Positions 33,732 to 42,713 of a stretch of DNA of 64,000 bases are shown here, piece by piece. Every line of letters begins with the position of its first letter. Position 1 is the stretch's first letter. The DNA is from G963668435 sp963668435 (lineage in GTDB: Bacteria > Latescibacterota > Latescibacteria > Latescibacterales > Latescibacteraceae): NCBI GenBank assembly GCA_963668435.2, contig CAXXSC010000006.1:744001-808000 (forward strand), read 5' to 3'. Below the pieces are notes generated by a model. The model had not been told where the DNA came from. It made no database searches and worked only from the letters and a program-made list of their open reading frames with translations. Made by a program: the position numbers and the translations under genes.

Positions 33732-34850
33732 TCAGCGGTACCGATAAAAAGAATGCCATATCCAGACAACAAAAATCCAGAAAAGCACAATAAATGTGAA
33801 AAGCATGAATATGCCGGGCCTTATGCCACTCGTTATGGTCGGCTCATTCGATTCTTTCCGTTTCTTCTTTTTCTTGTGCGCCTTTTCTTCTTCCTGAGAC
33901 TTTTTATCTTCGTCTTCTATATATGAGGCGACAGTGGGCCCAAAAGCGCCGCTAATCTGGCTCAGATTTTTCGCCCGTTTGACAATTGACTCTATGGTAT
34001 CATTGGGGCGGCCCAGTGTCGAGCCTGTCCTGATCGTAACGGTCACCTTTGAGTTATCGATAAGCATAAAGGATGTCGCCACCAGCATTTTCAGTTTTTT
34101 TGAGAGACTCTCGAGCTGGTTCTCATCCATGATATCGAGTACGATCACAAAACAGTTTTCCTCCCAGCGGCCGACAAGGTCATTCGGGCCGATATTGCTC
34201 TCTATTGTTTTTTCAACCGAGGCACACATCTTTTCAACATCGGCCGCAACATGCTCATGACGTATATCGGCGGCATTTTCGACCTCGGCGAATATCAGTC
34301 CGAACTCCTCGTTCCGCTCGTGGAGTTCATCGATATTTCGCTGTATGTCACCCTCGATTTCCTCACGATCGAGCACTCCCCTGTACTCTTTCTGCCGCTG
34401 AGGTGTTACCGGGGAAAAATCTTCTTCATCTGTCTCATACTTTATGGGAACAGAGGCCATCATCGCTAATTTAGCCTGGGCAGTTTTCAGGGAGAATGTT
34501 TCGAGACAGCCGACAATATCACCCTCCGGAGATTTGACCGGCGTTGCATTTATCGTAACGGGAAGCCGGTGCCCCTGACGGTGATGCATGTATGCTTCAA
34601 TATCCTTTTCCTCACCTGTTCTCATAGTCTCGGCAAGTGGACATCCCTGCGCGCACATGTATACTCCCTCATCATCAACATGGACGAGGATGTTATCTGA
34701 ACAGGAATGTCCCACAACTTCTCTGGCGCTGAAACCCGTAAGCTTTTCAGCTTGTATGTTCCAGTGGCGGATTGTCCGGTTGGTATCGACAAAATAAGCC
34801 GCTTCCTGCGTGTCATCAACCAATTGTCTGGCAAATTCCTGGATATCCAT
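33732..34850 (-). CDS. PAS domain and degenerate GGDEF protein with C-terminal membrane anchor
   Basis: About 372 residues. The ATG at 34850 has ggaagg upstream (about 8 bases). A PAS domain (about 3-120) includes AYFVDTNRTIRHWNIQAEKL and a cysteine pair in YMCAQGCPLAETM. A GGDEF-like fold follows (about 175-325, FGLIFAEVENAADIRHEHV, VTVTIRTGSTL), but the active-site loop reads GRWEENCF where GGDEF or GGEEF is expected, so cyclase activity is unlikely. A lysine-rich stretch (AHKKKKKRKE) precedes one C-terminal membrane helix (GIFMLFTFIVLFWIFVVWIW), giving an unusual tail-anchored topology. It probably binds a signal or nucleotide rather than making one. Confidence 0.85.
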   Translation of the reverse strand: MDIQEFARQLVDDTQEAAYFVDTNRTIRHWNIQAEKLTGFSAREVVGHSCSDNILVHVDDEGVYMCAQGCPLAETMRTGEEKDIEAYMHHRQGHRLPVTINATPVKSPEGDIVGCLETFSLKTAQAKLAMMASVPIKYETDEEDFSPVTPQRQKEYRGVLDREEIEGDIQRNIDELHERNEEFGLIFAEVENAADIRHEHVAADVEKMCASVEKTIESNIGPNDLVGRWEENCFVIVLDIMDENQLESLSKKLKMLVATSFMLIDNSKVTVTIRTGSTLGRPNDTIESIVKRAKNLSQISGAFGPTVASYIEDEDKKSQEEEKAHKKKKKRKESNEPTITSGIRPGIFMLFTFIVLFWIFVVWIWHSFYRYR

Positions 34851-34906
34851 TACACAATCCTTCCGTTTCAGTTCACCCGATATATAAAAAATAGATATGA
34901 ATCTGC

Positions 34907-34919
34907 ATATTGTCAATAT
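34907..34919. promoter_or_regulatory. Palindrome in a divergent intergenic region
   Basis: ATATTG-T-CAATAT, a perfect 6-1-6 dyad, lies between the divergent PAS/GGDEF-like gene (start 34850) and the DsrE-like gene (start 35044). Its position suits an operator or a promoter overlap; it is short, so the support is weak. Confidence 0.3.
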
Positions 34920-35043
34920 TTTTAGGATATTGAGAGAATCGGGGCGCCGGAACTACATTCGGCTCAGAGTGAAAAAACTCTTTGCGGCACACTATATCAG
35001 CCATATAATGTTGATGGATAAAATTTATCAACAGGGAGGACAG

Positions 35044-35391
35044 ATGAAAAAAGTGGCTATCATAGTATTCAATGGCGAGGCATGCTGTTTCGCCCATGTT
35101 GCACTTTACGCTTTCGAAATGCAGGCAAAAGGCATGGAATTCAAAATCATTATCGAGGGCGCCGCGACAAAACTGGTCAAAACGCTGAAAAACGGCGATG
35201 TACCTTTCGCGAAACCGTATGTGGAATTGCGCGATGCCGGTCTTATCGACTGTGTGTGCGAGGCCTGCGCCCGCCAGAACGGCGCTTACGACGATGCAGT
35301 GGAACAGGGGCTGACGCTCAACGGCGAACTCAAGGGGCACCCCTCCCTGACAGCGCTGACCGAAGCCGGATATGACATCATATCGCTCTAA
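35044..35391 (+). CDS. DsrE/DsrF-like small protein
   Basis: A 115-residue cytosolic protein with the DsrE-like Rossmann-type pattern: MKKVAIIVFNGEACCFAHVA, FKIIIEGAATKLVKTL, and LIDCVCEACARQNGAYDDA. Cysteines at CC (about 14-15) and in CVCEAC (about 75-80) could carry persulfide, as in the DsrE/TusD families, though the family also has members without sulfur roles. The start at 35044 is fixed by gggagg 5 bases upstream; the frame is open further left without family similarity. It is the second DsrE-type protein in the window after the domain at the end of the fusion at 10884. The next gene follows after 33 bases. Confidence 0.85.
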   Translation: MKKVAIIVFNGEACCFAHVALYAFEMQAKGMEFKIIIEGAATKLVKTLKNGDVPFAKPYVELRDAGLIDCVCEACARQNGAYDDAVEQGLTLNGELKGHPSLTALTEAGYDIISL

Positions 35392-35424
35392 AGCACAATA
35401 CCATACAATACAAGAGGCCGCAGA

Positions 35425-36942
35425 ATGAAACTGCATCGAACTGTTTTACTTAGCGCAGTATTTATCATCGCAGCAGTTTGTCTCACAGAAACCGCCCTCT
35501 GTTCCGACAGCGGGAAATACCTCAATGCCGCGAAAAAATATGCCGACACAATGATAGACAAGGGCCGCGACCATTACGGCAGCGAATCGACACCTCTGTT
35601 CGCGGTATCCCTCGACCGCCGCACACAAAGCATCCACGAGGGAAAAGCCCTTGTGGATGTCCTCGCCATCGAGCGCGGCGACTGGGGCATCCGTTCCCAT
35701 GACCGCATGGTGCAGGGTGCCAACCCCATGCAGGACCAGAACCTCTACCGCCTGCTTTACGCCCTGAGCGACACGGGCAGTGGAAACCGTTACGCCGAGG
35801 CCGCGGACGATGCGTTCCGGTATTTTTTCAATCACTGCCAGAGTGATGTGACCGGCCTTTTCGCGTGGGGAGAGCATATCGGCTGGGATTTCAAGACCGA
35901 GAAAGTCATTGAAAAGCCATCCGGATTTCTTCATGAGTTCGCACGGCCCTGGCTCTTGTGGGACCGCTCGTTCAAGCTTGCAGAAACGCCCTGCGAGAGA
36001 TTCGCGAACGGCCTCTGGGACCATCAGCTGGCCGACAAGGAGAGTGTCCATTATTCCCGTCACGCCTACTATGATAAGCACCAGCCCGGAAGGGGATCGG
36101 AATACCCCCGTCACGGCGGATTCTATATCGCCACCTGGGCGGAGGCGTACAGTCGCACGAAAGATCCGGTATTCCTCGAGGCGATAGAAACACTCACCAA
36201 CGCATTTCAGGCACGCCGTCACTACCTGACCGACGGCCTCCTCGCGGAAACGCAGAGCCCCGACCTCATGTGGCCACATAGCGGTCTTTCGCTTGCGGTT
36301 GATCTCTGGGAGGGCGCGGACAAGGTGCCTGCCGAGCTTGGTGCAAAAATGCGTTCCTGCGCTAGCCGCACCGACAAAGTATTCCTCAGGATCGCTCACA
36401 ATCTCGCTCCCGGCGGAGAGGGCTTCATGACCAACACCAAGACCTCGACATTCGAACCGGGCTGGTGGCGCGGCGGCAAACTCGACCCGAGCCGCCCGAA
36501 TTTCACCCAGACATGGGCCACCGGCTACGGTCAGGCGACCGATGCCCAGGTCGCCATGCTTTGCCTTCTCCGCTACCGTCAGGTCAAGCTCGACGGTTTC
36601 AAAAAGCTCATTCTCGATACTGCCGCGCGCTATCTTGTGAGCGAGCCGGACACCTCTATCGCACTCTATCCCGGCGCGCTTGCCGATGCCATCGCCCTGA
36701 TGATTGGAACCTATGAGCTCTCCGGCGAGACGAAATATCTCGACCGCGCAGAGTTTTTCGCTAACCAGGCGATTGCCATATTTTTCGATGACAATTCCGG
36801 ACTTCCGCGGGCAAGCTCGAAACACGGGCACTACGAGGCCATTACACGCGGCGACACGCTGGCGCTCGAGCTCCTGCATCTCTGGGCGGTGAAAAACGGG
36901 AAAGATGTTTCACCGAAACTGGTGGAGTATACTGAGCGGTAG
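35425..36942 (+). CDS. Exported alpha-barrel protein, probable carbohydrate-active enzyme
   Basis: A 505-residue protein with a signal peptide (MKLHRTVLLSAVFIIAAVCLTETALC-S). The rest is mainly helical with paired-helix repeats, for example YRLLYALSDTGSGNRYAEAA, FYIATWAEAYSRTKDPVFLE and ADAIALMIGTYELSGETKYL, as in (alpha/alpha)6-barrel hydrolases and lyases such as unsaturated glycuronyl hydrolases and related families. Aromatic and acidic stretches (FAWGEHIGWDF, WDHQLADKESVHYSRHAYYD, FEPGWWRGGKL) could line a sugar-binding cleft. I cannot assign a family or catalytic residues. It follows the DsrE-like gene by 33 bases. Confidence 0.75.
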   Translation: MKLHRTVLLSAVFIIAAVCLTETALCSDSGKYLNAAKKYADTMIDKGRDHYGSESTPLFAVSLDRRTQSIHEGKALVDVLAIERGDWGIRSHDRMVQGANPMQDQNLYRLLYALSDTGSGNRYAEAADDAFRYFFNHCQSDVTGLFAWGEHIGWDFKTEKVIEKPSGFLHEFARPWLLWDRSFKLAETPCERFANGLWDHQLADKESVHYSRHAYYDKHQPGRGSEYPRHGGFYIATWAEAYSRTKDPVFLEAIETLTNAFQARRHYLTDGLLAETQSPDLMWPHSGLSLAVDLWEGADKVPAELGAKMRSCASRTDKVFLRIAHNLAPGGEGFMTNTKTSTFEPGWWRGGKLDPSRPNFTQTWATGYGQATDAQVAMLCLLRYRQVKLDGFKKLILDTAARYLVSEPDTSIALYPGALADAIALMIGTYELSGETKYLDRAEFFANQAIAIFFDDNSGLPRASSKHGHYEAITRGDTLALELLHLWAVKNGKDVSPKLVEYTER

Positions 36943-37043
36943 AATGGTTGAAAGATCAAATATTAAGGTTGAAGGAAAAGTATCACTCCAGATTGACGCA
37001 CATTGTTTGAATCACTGATTTCTTCGATCAACCGATTACATAT

Positions 37044-37085
37044 ATAGAAAAGCCCTCCTGTCATGTGTCAGGAGGGCTTTTCTAT
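37044..37085. terminator. Strong bidirectional terminator
   Basis: A 17-bp perfect stem (atagaaaagccctcctg, 37044-37060, with its complement, 37069-37085) around an 8-base loop. It lies between the convergent alpha-barrel gene (+) and the Gfo/Idh/MocA gene (-). Confidence 0.9.
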
Positions 37086-37181
37086 GCGTCTCTATGCTTG
37101 TATTTTCTGTTTCTTTATCCGTGTTAATCAGTCATATCCGCGTCATCCGCGTTCTATTATTTCTTTCTGAACCTGCGGGTC

Positions 37182-38300
37182 CTATCCCTTGAACATGCTC
37201 TCGTCGATCCATCCGGCCTGCGGATAGGGCGGGTGCCAGTCGGGAGAGAGACTGGCGACATCGACGGTGCCACCGTTATGCTCGTGATAGGACTTGTAGC
37301 CTGCGAGGAATACCGCCGTTTTTTTCCTGATATTATCAAGCGGCTCGTAGTTTTCGCGGCTGTGGAAAAGACGCTGCATGTCGATAATCTGCGGTGCATA
37401 GCGGAAAAGAAGGCTGTCCTTCCACTCGGGACTTCTCACCATGCTGGCCTCGGCGGTACCATCGCTCCCGAAAATCCTGACCGTAAACGAATCGTCGTTG
37501 CGGCAGCCCTGCATGACACAGGCGAACGGCGGCTGGTTCTCGCCACCGTTGAAAACGTAGGTGCTCTGCATGTAATTGGATTTCATGTCGTCGTCAGCGA
37601 TTACCGAAACCTTGCCCACATCATAGCCAAGTATCCTGAGCATCATGAACTGGAGGTGAAAATGCACCGGGTAGTCAGGCGTGTTGCAGGTGCACTGGAC
37701 ACAGCGGATCTGGCCGATTCTTTCCAGTTTCTTTTTCAGTGCCGGGGCCTCGTTGTAGTGCTCGAACTTAGCGGTGGCCATGATCGCCGTATCATGTTTC
37801 GCGGCAAGTTCCAGTGTCTCGTCGATATCACGAAGGCTGTAGGCGAACGGCCGCGAGAGATAGACCGGAATGCCTGCCTCGATATAGGGTTTCGCGATCT
37901 TCCCCTGCCACGGGACCTCATAGAATCCGCCGAAAATGATACCATCAACCTTGCCGACCATATCGTCGTAATTCTTCACGGCGACAGCGTCCATGCGATC
38001 GGCAAATGCTTTCGAGGCCTCGGGATTCACATCCCAGCAGTGGGTGATATCCATGTTGAGGAACGGCATACCGAAATTGCCGCGTTTCTCATTGTTCGGC
38101 GCGCCCCACGGCTCAATGATATCCGACCAGCAGTAGGTCATGAACGAGTATGTACCGACACCGATGGCGCCTATTTTCAGACGTTTTGTCGGCGCGGGCG
38201 CGGCTTTAGCGGACTGGCCGGCAAAGGCTGCGGCTCCGGCGAGCGCGGCGCCTTTCATGAACCCGCGGCGGTTATTGACATTTTCCGTATTCGATGACAT
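37182..38300 (-). CDS. Tat-exported Gfo/Idh/MocA-family protein
   Basis: A 372-residue protein with a Tat signal (NNRRGFMKGAALAGAAAFAG, residues 9-28) and then a Rossmann domain (LKIGAIGVGTYSFMTYCW, VDGIIFGGFYEVPW) and the C-terminal alpha/beta domain of the family. The usual catalytic E-K-P motif reads YLSRPFAYS, with Arg for Lys, so normal dehydrogenase chemistry is doubtful. Family members exported by Tat act on sugars or as pseudo-oxidoreductases in the periplasm with bound nucleotide. RBS gggaggg lies 7 bases before the ATG. The upstream region holds repeat copy B. Confidence 0.9.
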   Translation of the reverse strand: MSSNTENVNNRRGFMKGAALAGAAAFAGQSAKAAPAPTKRLKIGAIGVGTYSFMTYCWSDIIEPWGAPNNEKRGNFGMPFLNMDITHCWDVNPEASKAFADRMDAVAVKNYDDMVGKVDGIIFGGFYEVPWQGKIAKPYIEAGIPVYLSRPFAYSLRDIDETLELAAKHDTAIMATAKFEHYNEAPALKKKLERIGQIRCVQCTCNTPDYPVHFHLQFMMLRILGYDVGKVSVIADDDMKSNYMQSTYVFNGGENQPPFACVMQGCRNDDSFTVRIFGSDGTAEASMVRSPEWKDSLLFRYAPQIIDMQRLFHSRENYEPLDNIRKKTAVFLAGYKSYHEHNGGTVDVASLSPDWHPPYPQAGWIDESMFKG

Positions 38301-38433
38301 GGTGGCTCCCTCCCCGTAAATGGAATATCTGTAGTGACATATTCAATGAAATTACTGTGCGATACTTGCCGCCGCAAGGGAAAAGCGTTCGGGCATGGTC
38401 ATCTTGTTATTTATAGCTTATCAGAAATCAGTA

Positions 38434-38743
38434 GGATCCGGTTAAACTTGAGCCTGATGGCTGTGAAAATCTAAAAACGTTGAGTCGAGTGTAATGATCT
38501 AATGAATGCGGCACAAATCCGCCAACGAACGGCGATACTGATAAACTGACCGGAACAGTCCTTTGGACTGTCCCGATGACTGTCACCGGGGAACCATCAC
38601 TTTATGGTTCCCCATACCCTTCCGAAAGGGGGCATGGCCCCTTTATATTTCTAAAAAGGTTGTGCCTGTTGATCCGCTGTACGGTGTTGCGCCACCGCAC
38701 GCTGGATTGTGATATCACCATAAGCTACTAAATACTATGGCAT
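38434..38743 (+). repeat. Dispersed intergenic hairpin repeat, copy B, with element-end motif
   Basis: Bases 38537-38743 align with copy A at 29562-29776. The hairpins are cleaner here: cagtcc-ttt-ggactg (38556-38570), a 10-bp stem ggggaaccat/atggttcccc (38588-38613), and cggtg/caccg (38682-38697). In the last one the T-A pair (38685/38694) replaces a C-G pair of copy A, a compensatory change. A motif like the end of the 29524 element (ccggttaaacttgag) lies at 38436. The copy reaches within six bases of the stop of the esterase gene. The whole gap 38301-38748 contains no gene. Confidence 0.6.
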
Positions 38744-38748
38744 TATGC

Positions 38749-40944
38749 CTATTTCCGTTTCAACGCCGCGGTCCCTATCGCGAAATACTTGTTCTCGAAC
38801 GGCGGCGCTTTCCGGGTAGCGTACCAGATGCGGTAACTGCCGTCGGGAAGGCGCATCACCGACTGGCTGGTCGTGTAGTGGCTTTCCCAGGGACGTGCCG
38901 GATCGGGCCTCAGGACAGGATTGACGGGATTTTTTGTCCACTCGAGACCGTCGGCGCTGACAGCGGAACCGATTGCCGTGGTCTGGTCACGTGCGGTCCA
39001 GTAGGAGCCGTACCACATGACATAGAAACCGTCCATCTTAAGCACCGTGGGATAGAAAAGCCGGTCCTTTTCCCAGCCCTGATCAATAATCAGTGCCGGC
39101 TTTTCGCTCACAATCCATGACCTGCCGTCAGCGCTCCAGGCGTGGCGCATCACCCAGGGCTCGCCGGACACATCGGTGTACCAGAGCCGATAGCGGTCAC
39201 CCTCCTTTATGATCGTGGGAGCATAGACATTCACAAGCTGGGCGTTCGAGGGCGGCGACCACGCGACACCGTCCGCGCTCCATGCCTCGTGAAGTGTATG
39301 CGGCGCGCCTGTTGTTGTCAGGTCCACAGCGCTGAACCACATTCGGAGTTTGCCGTCCTCGCGGAGAACCGCACCGTCAGGGCTCCTGAGAAGGGTCGGC
39401 GTCAAAACGGAGCGTTTGCCGTCACCAAACTCGAACACCGGGGAAAGCTCCGACTTTTCGAAAGCGACACCATCGGAACTGGTCGCATAGCCCAACCTGA
39501 AAACACGCTCATCCACCACACCACGCGATCCGGGATACCAGAGTGAGTATATGCCGTTTTCACAGGCCACCATCGGCGAGATGAGATGAGTGTCATCGAA
39601 ATCACCTGACTTACCGAGCGAGACTATCGGGCCATCCGTGTCGCGCCGCCAGTCCTGCGTTCCGAGGAGGGCATTGTAATCATCGCGGAAATTATCGGCC
39701 ACAACCATGTTGATCCAGCCCTGCATGGTATATGAGGGCTCGGGGATATGACGATCCGGGAAACAGGCAAGCTCCCGCCTGTCCCTGAGCACAGCGCCGC
39801 ATTCAACCGCCATGAGCCCGCGTTCGTGACGGTCCGTGTTATAGAGCTTCTCGATCGATCCGCCCTGCGAGTCCACCCACTCACCGAACGGGACAGTAGC
39901 GGCTCTCGTAAAATCCGTTGCCGCTCCATTACCAAGCCGAGCCCGGAAAAAATCGACCGCCCGTTCGGAGAGAAAGAACGGCCTGTGCCCCGCTTCGGGA
40001 ACGAAAACATACTCGATATCGGTGTCGGAACCGGCATCTTTCAGAATTTTCAGGGCGGCGGGTATGTTCGACTCCATCTCACGGATGTTGTTGACACCCT
40101 CCCCCTTGCTGTCGATGATATTGTCCTTTTCGCCGCAGATAAATAATGTTGCGCCGCGAGGGGTCAGCAACGCGGTCATTTCGCTGAAATCCATGATATC
40201 TTTGAAGGCGATATAGGGGAGCTTGGAACAGTACTTACCCTCGTCCGTAAATCGGGGGCTGAAATGCCATCCTGCAATGACTGCCGCCCGAATCCGCGGA
40301 TCGACAGCAGCGACACAGCCGGCGGTGGTCCCGCCGAGCGAGTAACCGGCGATGCCGATACGGTTCCCGTCAATTTCCGGGCACGTTTCGAGGTAGTCTA
40401 TCCCCCGTATCAGGTCGAGGACTATTTTCCCGAGCACGGAGCGTTTCAGGCGCTGTTCGACGAACTGACGGGTATGATTTCCGAAATGATAGGTGTCATG
40501 GCCGCGCGCGCCCATTTTTCCCGATGCCTCACGCTCCTCCTCGCCGATTGTATCGGGAATGAGGCAGGCATAGCCGAGTTTCGCATAGAGCTGGCCTGCA
40601 TACTGCGCGTAAAAACCTGATTTCGAGCCGCCATGACCGCAGGCGATGACAATGGCGGGAACCGGTGAGTCAATGCGCGCGGGAAGATACAGCGAGGCGG
40701 TCACCCGCGATCCTGCCTCGCTCTGATAACTGACAGCCTCTATACGGTAATCCCCGGCCTGTACGGCATTCCTGGTTTCGGGTGCGAGATCGCAGGGCAT
40801 GGACGGCAATGTCAGGATTTCCCGCATCCCGATGCGAAGTTCCCGGGCGCGGTTTTCCCAGTTAGCGGCATACGAAGTTACGGAGAATGAAAAAATGAGG
40901 GCCAGAAAGATTACCGCAGACGGCAACCGTTTCGAGACGGGCAT
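38749..40944 (-). CDS. Secreted alpha/beta-hydrolase (esterase) fused to a five-bladed-type beta-propeller
   Basis: A 731-residue exported protein; signal peptide SAVIFLALIFSFSVTSYA. Residues 30-335 form an alpha/beta-hydrolase of the acetyl xylan esterase/dienelactone hydrolase type: oxyanion-loop CGHGGSKSG, nucleophile Ser202 in GIAGYSLGG, Asp274 in CGEKDNII and His320 in PEAGHRPFF. Residues about 400-725 are a GH43/GH32-like propeller with repeats YATSSDGVAFEKS, AWSADGVAWSPP, AWSADGRSW and AVSADGLEWTKN and WYTDVSG/WYGSYW strands. The fusion suggests deacetylation coupled to binding or cleavage of a plant-type polysaccharide side chain, an inference from domains. RBS aaggagg is 5 bases before the ATG. 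Confidence 0.9.
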   Translation of the reverse strand: MPVSKRLPSAVIFLALIFSFSVTSYAANWENRARELRIGMREILTLPSMPCDLAPETRNAVQAGDYRIEAVSYQSEAGSRVTASLYLPARIDSPVPAIVIACGHGGSKSGFYAQYAGQLYAKLGYACLIPDTIGEEEREASGKMGARGHDTYHFGNHTRQFVEQRLKRSVLGKIVLDLIRGIDYLETCPEIDGNRIGIAGYSLGGTTAGCVAAVDPRIRAAVIAGWHFSPRFTDEGKYCSKLPYIAFKDIMDFSEMTALLTPRGATLFICGEKDNIIDSKGEGVNNIREMESNIPAALKILKDAGSDTDIEYVFVPEAGHRPFFLSERAVDFFRARLGNGAATDFTRAATVPFGEWVDSQGGSIEKLYNTDRHERGLMAVECGAVLRDRRELACFPDRHIPEPSYTMQGWINMVVADNFRDDYNALLGTQDWRRDTDGPIVSLGKSGDFDDTHLISPMVACENGIYSLWYPGSRGVVDERVFRLGYATSSDGVAFEKSELSPVFEFGDGKRSVLTPTLLRSPDGAVLREDGKLRMWFSAVDLTTTGAPHTLHEAWSADGVAWSPPSNAQLVNVYAPTIIKEGDRYRLWYTDVSGEPWVMRHAWSADGRSWIVSEKPALIIDQGWEKDRLFYPTVLKMDGFYVMWYGSYWTARDQTTAIGSAVSADGLEWTKNPVNPVLRPDPARPWESHYTTSQSVMRLPDGSYRIWYATRKAPPFENKYFAIGTAALKRK

Positions 40945-41142
40945 CCATGCCTCCTTTAGGACATTACTGAAAAGACGAATTGAATACGTATGGTACGAAC
41001 AATCCTGAAATAATGCAAAAGCGAGTCAACAAAAAAGGAAAAAACACGAAACATTAGTATTACTATCGAGTATATGATATATAGCGGGGGCAGGATACCA
41101 ATCATATACATGATATTTGCTTGAGAAAGGAAGGATGGAACA

Positions 41143-41679
41143 ATGAAACGAACCTCTTTCATCGCAGTCATAATGGCCGCGTTCTTTTCACTCACCATGA
41201 TCGCTGGCAACATGAATGCCGACGAGACGAAAGAGAACACCGGATGCGATTGCGCCAAATGCGAACAGGCTCAGTGCTGTGCCGATAACAGCCAATGTTC
41301 GGACGGTACATGCAGTTGTGAAGCCTGCACCTGCTGTAAGACAGCATCAGCAGACGCCTCGGCGGAGAAAGTTTGTGCCAAGACAGCATCCGCAGACGAC
41401 GCATCAATGAAATCTTGCTGCAAGACCGCAGCCAAGGCAAAATGTCCCATGAAATCTTCAGGAGGCCATGCCGCCATGCATAGCGGTCTTCAGACCAGCA
41501 CAGCCGCTGTAACAACTGTCGCTGAAAATTGTCCCGAAAGCTGCTGCAAGGACGGCGCCTGCACGAAAAACGCCGACGGCACCTGCAAATGCAAAGACGG
41601 GAAAACTGCAATGAAAATGTCAGCCTCACAGAAATCATCCTGCAAGACCGATGGCCAAACACTTGGCATTAACCAGTAA
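41143..41679 (+). CDS. Exported cysteine-rich, metallothionein-like protein
   Basis: A 178-residue protein with a signal peptide (FIAVIMAAFFSLTMIAGNMNA). The mature part has 22 cysteines in CxC, CC and CxxC patterns (CDCAKCEQAQCC, CSCEACTCCK, NCPESCCK, GTCKCK) together with many Lys, Ala and Met. Such a composition fits multi-metal binding, as in metallothioneins, but an exported one is unusual. Similar repeats of short Cys-rich units (SCCKTAAKAKC, CCKDGAC) suggest internal duplication. RBS gaaaggaagg lies about 10 bases upstream. It is monocistronic, ending before a terminator at 41823. No family recognised. Confidence 0.8.
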   Translation: MKRTSFIAVIMAAFFSLTMIAGNMNADETKENTGCDCAKCEQAQCCADNSQCSDGTCSCEACTCCKTASADASAEKVCAKTASADDASMKSCCKTAAKAKCPMKSSGGHAAMHSGLQTSTAAVTTVAENCPESCCKDGACTKNADGTCKCKDGKTAMKMSASQKSSCKTDGQTLGINQ

Positions 41680-41822
41680 TCCATGCCATCGACAAGTGAA
41701 TTTTATCTGTTGAAAAGGCTGCGAAAAAGTGGATCAGGCGAAACACAGGTGAAAGCGCTTGATGAGAGATGAAAAATTACAGATGAGATCGGCAGCTTAT
41801 AAAATACATCACTCTTTTTCGG

Positions 41823-41857
41823 AGGACGGTGCCGGATATCGGTACCGTCCTTTTTTT
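41823..41857 (+). terminator. Terminator downstream of the cysteine-rich gene
   Basis: A 12-bp stem (aggacggtgccg, 41823-41834, with cggtaccgtcct, 41840-41851, one G-T pair) with a five-base loop and seven T (41851-41857). It lies about 145 bases after the stop of the cysteine-rich gene. Confidence 0.85.
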
Positions 41858-42184
41858 ATTGCGCGGCACTGAACTAACCCGGAGCAAACTCCGAGGCATC
41901 AAAATCAGCCCCGAAACCCTGACCCTTGCGTTTGTATGCTCTACTCTACGCTTCGTACCCCCGGAGGATACTTATTGCGTTCCTGCTCCCTTTGGGGGAA
42001 GGATGTCACGGAGTGACAGGAAGGGGGCCGGAAACATATTTACTCCGAGGAATTCTTTCGCTAAAAAAACCACTATAGCGGTGAAAACGTTAACAACTCG
42101 CGATGTGACCTGTATCACTTGTTTCCTGGACTTCCTTTCCATATATTCGATCAATAGATTATTTAAATACGCAAGGAGACAGGC
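41858..42184. other. Intergenic region with short hairpins
   Basis: About 330 bases without a gene. It holds cggag-caaa-ctccg (near 41880), and a GC-rich stretch near 41985-42030 with gtcac-gga-gtgac and imperfect ccctttgggggaagg arms. A purine-rich caaggagac lies just before the next start, and a promoter for the lipoprotein gene should be in the AT-rich part (42130-42170). Confidence 0.4.
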
Positions 42185-42664
42185 ATGGACAGATCGGATT
42201 TTCTGAAAAAAATGGTTGCGGGCGCGGCAATTCCCGGAATCATGGCAGGCTGCAGCGCAGACGATGAAACAGACAGTTCCATTCTCGATTCAGGCAGCGA
42301 TGACAGCGCCGCAAAAGCAGCCTCTGTTGAGGACATTGATTCTGATCAATACGATTTCACCCTAACGAGACAATCCTGGAGCTATTTTGTTTTTAAGAAA
42401 ATCGGCACATCCGGATCGACAGTCGCATACGCAGGCAGTTTGATAGAACGAAAGTACAAATTTGAGGCCTCCGCTCTATATGATAAAAAAAAGGACATCT
42501 TGTCATTATTATATTTTTATGGAGGCTCTAAGACATATATGTATAGTCTGAAAAAAACCGGCAATCAATGGGTTGGAAAATATGTTAAACATGACAGCCC
42601 AAAAGGAAGTGCCGTGTTTGGCTCTGATAATCATTACTACACCCTTAAAGGCAAACTTACGTAA
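42185..42664 (+). CDS. Small lipoprotein of unknown function
   Basis: A 159-residue protein. The N-terminus (MDRSDFLKKMVAGAAIPGIMAGCSADD) combines a Tat-like RSDFLKK stretch with a lipobox IMAGC, so it is probably a lipoprotein anchored by Cys23 (D/S-rich linker after it). The mature domain of about 100 residues is strand-rich (RQSWSYFVFKKIG, YKFEASALYDKKKDILSLLYF, TYMYSLKKTGNQW). RBS aaggaga lies 6-7 bases upstream. No family recognised. The periplasmic-binding lipoprotein follows after 49 bases. Codon use looks more AT-rich than in the neighbours, which may signal transfer. Confidence 0.7.
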   Translation: MDRSDFLKKMVAGAAIPGIMAGCSADDETDSSILDSGSDDSAAKAASVEDIDSDQYDFTLTRQSWSYFVFKKIGTSGSTVAYAGSLIERKYKFEASALYDKKKDILSLLYFYGGSKTYMYSLKKTGNQWVGKYVKHDSPKGSAVFGSDNHYYTLKGKLT

Positions 42665-42713
42665 AACCGCAGCCGGACAATCCGTATAAACTGCTCTTAT
42701 AAAAGGATATTGA

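Noticed and set aside
35446..36879. A 477-codon minus-strand frame antisense to the exported alpha-barrel gene
   Set aside because: A shadow of the real gene; no recognisable protein pattern.
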